A stretch of 64,000 nt of DNA from an uncultured bacterium (GTDB lineage: Bacteria; Elusimicrobiota; Elusimicrobia; Elusimicrobiales; Elusimicrobiaceae). The stretch spans positions 157,414-221,413 of the forward strand of contig CASFFZ010000010.1 of NCBI GenBank assembly GCA_949294095.1, in the 5' to 3' direction. Shown in pieces: positions 1 through 6,695 of the stretch (position 1 is its first letter; the number at the start of each line of letters is the position of its first letter). The position numbers were made by a program, and so were the translations under genes. A model generated the notes under the pieces. It saw only the letters and a program-made list of their open reading frames with translations. It did not search any database and had not been told where the DNA came from.

Positions 1-563
1 AACTGCTGCACACCTACTCGTCGCCGCAGCTCAAAGACATTATTCTAATTGTAAACAAACGGAGTTTTAACCTGTATGCCGAAATGCTGCTGCGGCAGCT
101 GGCCCTGCACGCCGGCAAAAAAGGAAGCGTACAAAACGGGCTGGCCGAACTGGAAAAATTTTTACGCCAAAACAAATTAGCCGCTTCCCAGGACGCCGTA
201 CTATACGACGGAAGCGGCCTCTCGCGCGATAATATGCTCACCCCGCGCGTACTGGTAAACACCTTGGCGTTTATGACTAAAAGCCCGAATTTTTCCTACT
301 ACTACCAATCCCTGGCCACCCCCGATGACCGCGGGGACTTACTGCTTTTGCGTTATTTTTTAAAACCCAAACACCAGGTGCAGGATGTGCGCGTAAAAGG
401 CGGCACGATTGACGGCGTGAAAGCCGTGGCCGGCTACGTGCACGACGAAAGCGGCCGCCCGATTGCCTTTGCCTTAATGGCAAACAATTTAGCTTCTAAA
501 GACGAAACTATCCTGCGTATCCACGAAAACATCATCAAACAGCTGCTTCAAGTAAAGCCTTAA
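1..563 (+). CDS. dacB: D-alanyl-D-alanine carboxypeptidase/endopeptidase, PBP4 type (peptidase S13), 5'-truncated by the window
   Basis: The reading frame is open from base 3 to the stop at 563, so the start lies outside the window. The visible C-terminal part has the S13 landmarks: NKRSFNLYAEMLLR carries the SxN box (S-F-N), followed by YDGSGLSRDN. The usual K-T-G box reads K-G-G in RVKGGTIDGVKAVAGYV. Family members are periplasmic and trim or cleave peptidoglycan peptides. The family call is firm; whether the K-G-G variant is fully active cannot be told. Confidence 0.85.
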   Translation, partial: LLHTYSSPQLKDIILIVNKRSFNLYAEMLLRQLALHAGKKGSVQNGLAELEKFLRQNKLAASQDAVLYDGSGLSRDNMLTPRVLVNTLAFMTKSPNFSYYYQSLATPDDRGDLLLLRYFLKPKHQVQDVRVKGGTIDGVKAVAGYVHDESGRPIAFALMANNLASKDETILRIHENIIKQLLQVKP

Positions 564-567
564 TAAA

Positions 568-593
568 ATGCCCTCATCCGAGGGCGTTTTTAA
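568..593 (+). terminator. Rho-independent terminator of the PBP4 gene
   Basis: A 6-bp GC stem (GCCCTC/GAGGGC) with a 4-base loop is followed by GTTTTTAAT. It starts only a few bases after the stop codon and overlaps the end of the convergent gene. Confidence 0.7.
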
Positions 594-937
594 TGGCGGG
601 CCAAAAACAGTTCCAACGCCGCGTCCTTGGCAAAAAACGGCACCCGATAGGCACGGTAAAGCGGGTAGGGCGGATACGCTTGCTGAAGTTTAAAAAAATG
701 CCACCCTACGCCGCGTGCAAAGCCTTCCGACTCTGCCCAAAAGCGGTAATTTTCCTCTTCAAAAAGCTGATTATAAATCCGCACCATTTGCCGCAGGCAC
801 GCATCGGCCCCGGCATACACCCATTTTCCCTGCACGCCGTACACGTCCTCTCCCATTTGGGCGGCGCGGAAAAAGACGGCATTTTCTAAATCTGTTTTAT
901 CCATCGGCTTGTGATTACGAAAAGAAGGTGAGTTCAT
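590..937 (-). CDS. Hypothetical cytosolic protein, 115 aa
   Basis: Not recognised. It is a soluble protein rich in aromatic residues with no signal peptide or membrane segment. The first ATG lies directly after the T-run of the yfcC terminator and lacks a clear ribosome site; an internal ATG at 904 (MDKTDLENAV) is an equally possible start. It converges on the PBP4 gene. Its coding bias resembles the core genes around it, so I accept it as a real gene but assign no function. Confidence 0.55.
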   Translation of the reverse strand: MNSPSFRNHKPMDKTDLENAVFFRAAQMGEDVYGVQGKWVYAGADACLRQMVRIYNQLFEEENYRFWAESEGFARGVGWHFFKLQQAYPPYPLYRAYRVPFFAKDAALELFLARH

Positions 938-940
938 AAG

Positions 941-969
941 AAAAGAAAAGGGCCCGCTAAGGGCCCTTT
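941..969 (-). terminator. Terminator downstream of yfcC-like gene
   Basis: An 8-9 bp perfect stem (AAAGGGCCC/GGGCCCTTT) with a 5-base loop is followed on the minus strand by TTTTCTTTTCTT. It separates the carrier gene from the hypothetical gene at 590-937. Confidence 0.75.
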
Positions 970-992
970 GCTCAGGCAGTTTTAGCAGTTTG

Positions 993-2381
993 TTACCACT
1001 TCATTAAATAAGGCGGAATCAATAACAACATGGAAAGCACCGCCAGTACAATTTGCAGCGGCACATTCCACCGGGCCCACTTAAGCCACGGAATGCCGGC
1101 CATGCCCAAAGCGGCCATGGTTACCGGTGCGGTGGGGATAATGGCGTTTGTCCAGCCCTCGCCAAATTGATAGGCCAAAATGGAAAGCTGCGGGCTAATG
1201 CCCATTAAGTCCGACAGCGGAATCATCACCGGCATCGTAAGCACCGCCTGCCCGGAGCCAGACGCCACAAAGAAATTGATAAAACTGTGCGCCCAAAACA
1301 TTCCTTCCACCGCCGCCAGCGGGTGCAGCTGGCCAATTGCCTGTGCAATGGAGTGAAGCACCGTATCCAAAATGCGCCCGTCGGAGGCAATCACCACAAT
1401 CGCCCGCGCCAAGGCCAACATAATAGACACGCTTACCATACTGCGCGCCCCGTCAATAATGGCGTCCGTCGTTTGGTTCAGGCTCAGCCGCCCAATGACG
1501 GCCGACACCAGCCCCACCCCTAAAAATAAACCGGAAATTTCAATAATGTACCAATGGTACACCGCCACCCCATACACCAGCCCGGCCATGCCCAGGGCAA
1601 ATACAAGGGAAATGAAAAGGTGCGAACGTTTAAATTCCGGCTTTTGCAAGACATTTAAATGCAGCTGTTTGCGCTTTTCGCGGTCGGCCTCGTACGTGAG
1701 GCTTTTTTGCGGATGCTTGCGCACGCGTTCCCCGTACAGCGTAACAAATAAAATGACTACCGCCGTACAAACCGCCCACACCGCCAGCCGATACCCAAGG
1801 CCGGAATAAAGCGGCAGCTGGGCAATCCCCTGCGAGATGCCCACGGTAAACGGATTCATAAACGCCGAGCCGAAGCCCACCCAAGCCCCCAAAAAGGGAA
1901 TGCTTACGCCTACTACCGTATCGTACCCCAGCGAAAGCGCCAGCGGAATAAAAAGAGGGATAAAAATTAAAGTTTCCTCTTCCATTCCAAATACCGCTCC
2001 CCCCAGCGAAAACAAAATCATACTGGCGGGAATAAAAAATTTTTTCAGCCGCTCGCGGCGGGAAAACAGATAGCTGGTGCCCAAAATAACGGCATTGACC
2101 GTGCCGGTGCGCTCCAAAATAGTAAAAATGGCCCCGGTAATAAAAATAAACACGATGATGTCGGCGCAGTCGCCAAACGCCTTGGCGGGCGCCGTCAGCA
2201 CCGAGGCCAGCCCTTGCGGATTAGACGCCACCGCGTGATAAGAGCCCGCCACCGTGTAGGATCGTCCGTCTTTTTGAACGGTGTCATATTGCCCGGCGGG
2301 GAGCAAATACGTGAGGGCGGCCACTACCAGCATAATTGCAAAAATGAGGCCGTAGATATTAAGGGAAAATCCGGATTTCAT
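993..2381 (-). CDS. YfcC/DcuC-type membrane carrier (putative amino acid or C4-dicarboxylate transporter)
   Basis: A polytopic inner-membrane protein of about 462 residues with roughly a dozen hydrophobic segments. The N-terminal LTYLLPAGQYDTVQKDGRSY and the later GMEEETLIFIPLFIPLALSLGYD and SGSGQAVLTMPVMIPLSDL match the YfcC family (C4-dicarboxylate anaerobic carrier superfamily). The substrate is uncertain; E. coli YfcC is called a basic amino acid antiporter by annotation only. The chosen start fits the family N-terminus. An upstream in-frame ATG at 2429 overlaps the stop of the 31-residue ORF as ATGA and could be the true, translationally coupled start. It probably belongs to the transcript driven by the promoter at 2821-2850. 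Confidence 0.8.
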   Translation of the reverse strand: MKSGFSLNIYGLIFAIMLVVAALTYLLPAGQYDTVQKDGRSYTVAGSYHAVASNPQGLASVLTAPAKAFGDCADIIVFIFITGAIFTILERTGTVNAVILGTSYLFSRRERLKKFFIPASMILFSLGGAVFGMEEETLIFIPLFIPLALSLGYDTVVGVSIPFLGAWVGFGSAFMNPFTVGISQGIAQLPLYSGLGYRLAVWAVCTAVVILFVTLYGERVRKHPQKSLTYEADREKRKQLHLNVLQKPEFKRSHLFISLVFALGMAGLVYGVAVYHWYIIEISGLFLGVGLVSAVIGRLSLNQTTDAIIDGARSMVSVSIMLALARAIVVIASDGRILDTVLHSIAQAIGQLHPLAAVEGMFWAHSFINFFVASGSGQAVLTMPVMIPLSDLMGISPQLSILAYQFGEGWTNAIIPTAPVTMAALGMAGIPWLKWARWNVPLQIVLAVLSMLLLIPPYLMKW

Positions 2382-2425
2382 GTCTATATTATAAATTATT
2401 TCTCCGTTTCCCCGCCGCAGGATTC

Positions 2426-2521
2426 TCATTCCCGCAAGAAATCAATCACATCGGCTATAAACCCCATGATCCCCACCCAAACCATCACTCCTACTAAAAT
2501 TTTTAACACCAATACGCCCAT
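2426..2521 (-). CDS. Small single-pass membrane peptide, 31 aa, upstream of the YfcC-like carrier
   Basis: Read by eye: it starts MGVLVLKILVGVMVWVG and ends FIADVIDFLRE. It is one hydrophobic segment with a charged C-terminal end. A good Shine-Dalgarno (GGAG, 6 bases before ATG) lies at the 3' edge of a strong hairpin (see 2529-2613). Its TGA overlaps the alternative ATG of the carrier gene. Small membrane peptides next to transporters are often regulators or leader peptides, but no function can be assigned here. Confidence 0.5.
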   Translation of the reverse strand: MGVLVLKILVGVMVWVGIMGFIADVIDFLRE

Positions 2522-2528
2522 ATTTAGC

Positions 2529-2613
2529 TCCGGCCGCCGGGAAGCAAAGTTAAGTCGGCGGCCGGACAGCCCTTTATAAGATGGGACGGCGAGCCAAAAA
2601 TCTTAACTTTGCT
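2529..2613 (-). promoter_or_regulatory. SD-sequestering hairpin whose loop pairs with upstream RNA (potential pseudoknot)
   Basis: On the minus-strand transcript, a perfect 11-bp stem (2529-2539 with 2556-2566) has a 16-base loop. Twelve loop bases (2543-2554) are perfectly complementary to 2602-2613 upstream in the same RNA. Three of the four bases of the GGAG ribosome site for the 31-residue ORF lie inside the stem. The layout is that of a translational switch. The pairing is read directly from the sequence; the regulatory role is inference. Confidence 0.55.
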
Positions 2614-2639
2614 AACCCAAACGGCTTTTTATTTGCTAC

Positions 2640-2815
2640 AATACAGTTGCGCCTTCCTGGCAGAACTGCGCAACTGAGACGTAACGGAGCCTGCACGCCG
2701 CGTGCGCGGCGCCGGTTTATAGGCTAAACCGCTCCGTGTTTGGATTTCTTCATGTGAGAGGAAGATAAAGCCAAGTACGTCTGTAGGATAAGAGGCGCAG
2801 GCAGCGCCCTTACAA
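2640..2815 (-). ncRNA. Structured 5' leader or small RNA upstream of the 31-aa ORF/YfcC gene
   Basis: From a strong promoter at 2821-2850, the minus-strand transcript folds into nested stems: GGCGC/GCGCC at the start, AGACGTA/TACGTCT closing a multi-branch domain, inside it ACGGAGC/GCTCCGT around two hairpins, then a 9-bp CAGTTGCGC/GCGCAACTG hairpin. There is no T-run terminator after it, so it may be a riboswitch-like leader of the downstream genes. I compared it by memory with TPP, SAM, lysine, cobalamin and glycine elements and with 6S RNA and saw no match. Confidence 0.5.
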
Positions 2816-2820
2816 AAGCT

Positions 2821-2850
2821 AGTATAGTAAGTATTGTTAGCATTTGTCAA
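2821..2850 (-). promoter_or_regulatory. Strong sigma70-type promoter, minus strand
   Basis: TTGACA (2850-2845), 18-bp spacer, TATACT (2826-2821). It drives the structured leader at 2640-2815 towards the 31-residue ORF and the YfcC-like gene. Confidence 0.7.
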
Positions 2851-2897
2851 GCTTTTTCTGGGCCCATAGGGGCCTATTTTTTTATAAGGAGGAGCCG

Positions 2898-3590
2898 ATG
2901 ATAAACAAATTTGAAAAGCAGTTGGAAAAATGGAACGGCGGCGTATTGCGCGGCGCACAAGCAAAGTTAGCAAAATGCTTGCAAGTCTCCACCGCCACCG
3001 TAGCGTTATGGGCCACCGGGAAAAGACGCCCCTCCAAAGGGTATGCCGCCCAAATGGCGCAACTATTTGGCTTGGATTCCTATGACGTGATGCGTTTGTT
3101 TTCGGCTACCACCACTTACCCGGATTTGCCCCGCACGCAAGGCACGCGTTCTTTGCGGGATGCCCAAACCCCGGAAAACACTTACAGCGCTAACAATTTA
3201 AAAAATACGCTTGCCCCTTCGCCCGATTTAAGCAACAGCGTCTCTTTGCCGTTCTTAACCGGATCTCCCGAAAAATACCCCCATTTTCAAGAAGGAGACG
3301 TGGCCGAATGGTGGATGGTTCCGCGGCGCTATGCCCGGGGAGCCAAATACTTGTTTCGGGCGGGGCAACCCGCTGCCGACGAGCTGTATTTTATCCGCCC
3401 AGAAAAAGAGCTAACGGAAGGGAAATTGATGCTCTTTAAAACTCCTTTGGGCTACACGGTAAAAAAAGGCGTGCGGCAAGACGGAAAGATAAACTTATAC
3501 ACTCCTCAAGGGCGGCCCGCAGGCAGTTTTGACGCGGAGCAAATAACGGTTTTAGGGGGTGTCGTCTGCAAGATAGCAGATGCCGAATAA
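2898..3590 (+). CDS. XRE/CI-type HTH regulator with a degenerate S24-like C-terminal domain, 230 aa
   Basis: The start follows a strong ribosome site (AAGGAGGAGCCG ATG). Residues about 15-65 form a helix-turn-helix (LAKCLQVSTATVALWATGKRRPS). A polar linker is followed by a domain shaped like LexA/CI peptidase domains, with KLMLFKTPLGYTVKKGVRQ where the catalytic lysine region would be. The segment where the catalytic serine should sit reads FRAGQPAADEL, without a serine. It is therefore probably a DNA-binding repressor that cannot self-cleave. It diverges from the carrier operon and may regulate it; this is inference. Confidence 0.65.
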   Translation: MINKFEKQLEKWNGGVLRGAQAKLAKCLQVSTATVALWATGKRRPSKGYAAQMAQLFGLDSYDVMRLFSATTTYPDLPRTQGTRSLRDAQTPENTYSANNLKNTLAPSPDLSNSVSLPFLTGSPEKYPHFQEGDVAEWWMVPRRYARGAKYLFRAGQPAADELYFIRPEKELTEGKLMLFKTPLGYTVKKGVRQDGKINLYTPQGRPAGSFDAEQITVLGGVVCKIADAE

Positions 3591-3594
3591 ACGC

Positions 3595-3622
3595 TTGAAT
3601 TCGGCTCAAATTCCATTATACT
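3595..3622 (+). promoter_or_regulatory. Promoter of the roughly 410-nt structured RNA
   Basis: TTGAAT (3595-3600), 16-bp spacer, TATACT (3617-3622). It starts immediately after the stop codon of the HTH regulator. Confidence 0.65.
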
Positions 3623-3628
3623 AATAGT

Positions 3629-4040
3629 ATCCCCGGTGGGAGGAGAGCTGTACAGAAAACTTCCCCGGCGCGTCAGCCCCTCCTGTTGATGTTGGGCGGC
3701 GCGAACGGATGACAACTGCTGCGAGTTACCAGGTGCGCGGGCGCGAAGAGCGTGGCGGCCGGAAGACCGGACAAGCAGAAAACAAGAGTTCTTTGAGGAG
3801 TAAGCCGTGCGGGACAGGACTGCCCGGGTGCAAGGGCCGTTTCACACGCTTTGGCCCTGCCGCTTGAGAGCGGCGGGAACACGCCAGAGATATGGGGCGG
3901 AGCAACCGGCTTCAGGCGTCGTGCGGTGCCGCAAAATTCTTGACTGTCAGCCATCCCGCTAATGTGGGATAAGTGAGTAATCATGGAAGAGTCGACTAGA
4001 TGAGTCCTCTGCGTTTTGTAAATGCAGAGGGCTCTTTTTT
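3629..4040 (+). ncRNA. Free-standing structured RNA of about 410 nt, family not recognised
   Basis: The region has a promoter just upstream and a classical terminator at its end (stem CCTCTGC/GCAGAGG extended by GAG/CTC, then eight Ts, 4002-4041). No ORF on either strand is convincing. It is GC-rich and full of short complementary blocks, for example GGCCGGAAGACCGG, GCCGCTTGAGAGCGGC and ATCCCGCTAATGTGGGAT. I looked for the tmRNA ends and T-arm, the RNase P P4 elements, the SRP apical loop and group I/II intron core motifs and found none. It could still be a divergent member of a known class. Confidence 0.6.
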
Positions 4041-4041
4041 T
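4002..4041 (+). terminator. Rho-independent terminator of the structured RNA
   Basis: GAG/CTC outer pairs and a 7-bp CCTCTGC/GCAGAGG stem are followed by a run of eight Ts on the plus strand. Confidence 0.8.
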
Positions 4042-4043
4042 AC

Positions 4044-4078
4044 CCTAAAATACCCCGGGGGCGGCCCGGGGTATTTGG
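4044..4078 (-). terminator. Terminator of msbA
   Basis: ATACCCCGGG/GCCCGGGGTAT hairpin followed on the minus strand by TTTTAGGG, placed just after the msbA stop codon. Confidence 0.6.
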
Positions 4079-4093
4079 ATCGGAAAGAAACGC

Positions 4094-5881
4094 TTATTTC
4101 GCCTTCTTTTTAAACTGTGCATTGTAGAGAGAAGCATACGCCCCGTTGGGAATCGCCAACAGTTCTTCGTGCGTTCCCTCCTCCACAATTTGACCTTCGT
4201 TTAAAACCACGATTTTATCGGCATTGATTACCGTGGAAAGCCGGTGGGCAATTACAAACACCGTGCGGTTTTTCATCAAATTATCCAACGCCTTTTGCAC
4301 AATTGCTTCGGATTTGTTATCCAACGCGCTGGTGGCTTCGTCCAAAATCACGATCGGCGCCTGGCGGATAAAGGCACGCGCAATGGCCACCCGCTGCCGC
4401 TGCCCGCCGGAAAGCGTTACCCCGCGTTCGCCCAGTTCCGTATCCAAGCCTTTTTTAAGCGTGCGCAAAAAATCATCCAGATGCGCGCTTTTAACGGCTT
4501 CCTGCAAATCTTGTTCGGTAGCGCCGGGGCGGCCGATTAAGATATTATCGCGGATGGTGCCCGTAAATAAGAAGTTGTCCTGAAAGACCACCGCAATATG
4601 ATCCCGCAGCGATTTAAGCGTAAAATTTTCTATATTCACGCCGTCAATGGTAATCGATCCCTTGGTTACGCTGTAAAAGCGGGGGATCAAATTGACAATG
4701 GTGGATTTCCCGCCGCCCGAATTGCCCACCAAAGCGATCGTTTTGCCCACGGGAACGGTCAGGTTGATATCCTTTAGCACATAGGTACCGGGTTTATAGG
4801 CAAACGAAACGTGGTTAAAACGGATATCCTGATGCAAGCCTGTAAGCGTAACGGCACCGGGCTTATCAAAAATTTCCGTTTTTAAAGCGAAGATTTCAAA
4901 AATGCGGTCAATGGCTAAAAAGGCTTTTTTAATGTCCACATAATTATCGCCCATGGTTTTTACCGGCGTGTAAAGCATTAAAAGCGCCGCCACAAACGAC
5001 GTGAAGTTACCGCTGGTAATCGTTCCGTTTACAATCATGGAACTGCTCTGCCAAAACACCAGCGCCAACCCCAGCGACACGATAAAATGCATCACCGGAG
5101 ACAGCCACCCCGTATGTTTTACCATGCCCATATTCAGGTTAAACACATCATCCATCAGCTGGTCAAAACGTTTTTCTTGGTCTTCCTGCAAATTATACGC
5201 GGCCACCGTCCGGTTCCCGTTAAACATTTCGTTATAGGCACGCATGGCGATGGAGCTGATGACTACCGTGTTTCTAACCAGTTCCTCCAATTTGCGCCGT
5301 ACCACAAAAATAAGCGCACCCGCCGCCGAAAAGGCCCCTACCGCAATTAAAGTAAGCTGCCAGGAATTATAAAACAAAACGAAAATAAGCGTAATGGTGG
5401 AAAAAACCCGCGTAACAATCATACGCAAGTTATTAATCAGGCCGTTGCAGGCGGTATCCGCATCCCCGTTATAGCGCAGCATGATATAGCCCGAATCCGT
5501 AGTGTCAAAATAGCCGCTGTGCATACTTAATAACTTGCGGAACAGTTTTTTGCGCACATCCAGCGTAATTTTATTGCCGACCCACGAGTTTAAATACTTT
5601 ACTACATACGTCAGTACGCTTTGCACCAGCACAAACACAATGATTAAAAGCGGTATAAACGCGGCAAAGGCAGCGTCTTTGGCAACCAAGACGTCATCGG
5701 TGTAATACTTCATAAACATGGCCACCGTTGCATCCAACGCGCCTACCGGTAGCGCCAAAGCCAGCCCTAACAGGGCGCGAAACCAATAGGGTTTTACAAA
5801 CGGCCACATTTTTTTATAATTCTCTACAAAAGGGTTTTTAGTAAGCAACTCCCCCACCGGGCGGGTTAAGAAACTGGTCAT
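4094..5881 (-). CDS. msbA: ABC transporter, lipid A/phospholipid flippase type (MsbA), 595 aa
   Basis: An N-terminal membrane domain with about six helices (residues 30-320) is fused to an ATPase domain. The ATPase shows Walker A GNSGGGKST, the Q-loop VVFQDN, signature LSGGQRQR, Walker B VILDEATSALD and the H-loop IAHRLST. Length and arrangement match MsbA and related half-transporters, which act as homodimers in the inner membrane to flip lipid A core. Monocistronic by position, with its own terminator; a divergent promoter region separates it from the DksA-like gene. A different lipid or drug substrate cannot be excluded. Confidence 0.85.
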   Translation of the reverse strand: MTSFLTRPVGELLTKNPFVENYKKMWPFVKPYWFRALLGLALALPVGALDATVAMFMKYYTDDVLVAKDAAFAAFIPLLIIVFVLVQSVLTYVVKYLNSWVGNKITLDVRKKLFRKLLSMHSGYFDTTDSGYIMLRYNGDADTACNGLINNLRMIVTRVFSTITLIFVLFYNSWQLTLIAVGAFSAAGALIFVVRRKLEELVRNTVVISSIAMRAYNEMFNGNRTVAAYNLQEDQEKRFDQLMDDVFNLNMGMVKHTGWLSPVMHFIVSLGLALVFWQSSSMIVNGTITSGNFTSFVAALLMLYTPVKTMGDNYVDIKKAFLAIDRIFEIFALKTEIFDKPGAVTLTGLHQDIRFNHVSFAYKPGTYVLKDINLTVPVGKTIALVGNSGGGKSTIVNLIPRFYSVTKGSITIDGVNIENFTLKSLRDHIAVVFQDNFLFTGTIRDNILIGRPGATEQDLQEAVKSAHLDDFLRTLKKGLDTELGERGVTLSGGQRQRVAIARAFIRQAPIVILDEATSALDNKSEAIVQKALDNLMKNRTVFVIAHRLSTVINADKIVVLNEGQIVEEGTHEELLAIPNGAYASLYNAQFKKKAK

Positions 5882-6059
5882 ATATATTCTCCGTAGAATG
5901 TACGCTATTTTTTATTATAACAATTCAAGAAGAGCTTGTCCGTGTCCTTTTATAAATAGACAGCCCGGGCGTTTTTTGTTTTTCCCCGCGGAAAAGCACT
6001 TTTAAAAACGAGTGGCCGGATGTAAATTCGGTTTTTGTAAAGCGAGGCATTTACGGGGG

Positions 6060-6088
6060 TTGAAAAAGAAATTTTTCTTTGCTAAACT
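6060..6088 (+). promoter_or_regulatory. Promoter of the DksA/TraR-type gene
   Basis: TTGAAA (6060-6065), 17-bp spacer, TAAACT (6083-6088), about 65 bases before the chosen start codon. Confidence 0.6.
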
Positions 6089-6155
6089 AATCAAACAGCG
6101 CCCGGAAAAGACATCTCTTCCGCCGCATCAATTTTTCCCAACAGGGGTATTTTTT

Positions 6156-6533
6156 ATGGTTACTAAAAAGACAAACAAAGAAGCTCTTACGGCCGCCGAA
6201 CTAAAAGAAATTAAAAAACATCTTTTGGAGTTGAAAGAAGACGCCGCAGCACGCCTGAAAGAAAAGAAAAATATGGATATGCCCGAGGCCGAAGTAGGCG
6301 ACCCGATTGACGACGCCAGCAAAAGCCTGGACAAAGAAATTTTATTTGAACTTTCCGGCAATGCACACAGCACGATTGAACAGATTGAAGCTGCCCTGCG
6401 CAAAATAGACAAAGGCATTTACGGCACCTGCGAATACTGCCGCCAGCCCATTTCCAAAAAACGCATCAAAGCGCTTCCTTTTGCACGGTATTGCATCAAC
6501 TGCCAGCATTCCACCGAAAAACATCATGAGTAA
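6156..6533 (+). CDS. DksA/TraR family C4 zinc-finger protein, 125 aa
   Basis: Starts MVTKKTNKEALTAAELKE after an AGGGG ribosome site; the longer frame upstream overlaps the promoter and is not used. A long charged coiled coil (residues about 15-85) contains an acidic turn, then CEYCRQPI and CINCQ give a C-x2-C...C-x2-C zinc finger. DksA-family proteins bind the secondary channel of RNA polymerase and modulate initiation. The acidic GDPIDDAS segment near the coiled-coil tip fits this role. A single gene with a terminator at 6549-6578. Confidence 0.85.
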   Translation: MVTKKTNKEALTAAELKEIKKHLLELKEDAAARLKEKKNMDMPEAEVGDPIDDASKSLDKEILFELSGNAHSTIEQIEAALRKIDKGIYGTCEYCRQPISKKRIKALPFARYCINCQHSTEKHHE

Positions 6534-6548
6534 ATTTTAACTCATCTC

Positions 6549-6578
6549 AAAGCCCGTTCCTCCGGAACGGGCTTTTTT
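6549..6578 (+). terminator. Terminator of the DksA-like gene
   Basis: AAGCCCGTTCC/GGAACGGGCTT stem with a TCC loop followed by TTTTT. Confidence 0.85.
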
Positions 6579-6647
6579 ATGTCCAATACGCGCGGGCCCC
6601 TGCCACGCCGTTCCTCCGTGAGGACACGACGCTTTTTCCCGCAAACA

Positions 6648-6676
6648 AAAAACCCGCCCAAACAGGCGGGGTTTTT
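6648..6676 (-). terminator. Terminator at the end of the fts-pilT-cmk-plsC-rpsA string
   Basis: CCCGCC/GGCGGG stem flanked by A-run and T-run on both strands, 20 bases after the rpsA stop codon. Confidence 0.75.
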
Positions 6677-6695
6677 ACTCTCTATAATATCTAAC

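Noticed and set aside
2640..2815. Known riboswitch or 6S RNA
   Set aside because: The pairing pattern is multi-branched and the conserved words of TPP, SAM-I, lysine, cobalamin, FMN, glycine and c-di-GMP elements are missing.
3673..3984. 103-codon minus-strand frame inside the structured RNA
   Set aside because: No ribosome site or recognisable protein features; it is explained by high GC content within a region that has its own plus-strand promoter and terminator.
3629..4040. tmRNA, RNase P RNA, SRP RNA or group I/II intron as identity of the 410-nt RNA
   Set aside because: I looked for the tRNA-like ends and T-arm, P4 sequence elements, the GGAAGCAGCC-type SRP loop, and intron core/domain V motifs and did not find them. 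cmscan would be decisive.
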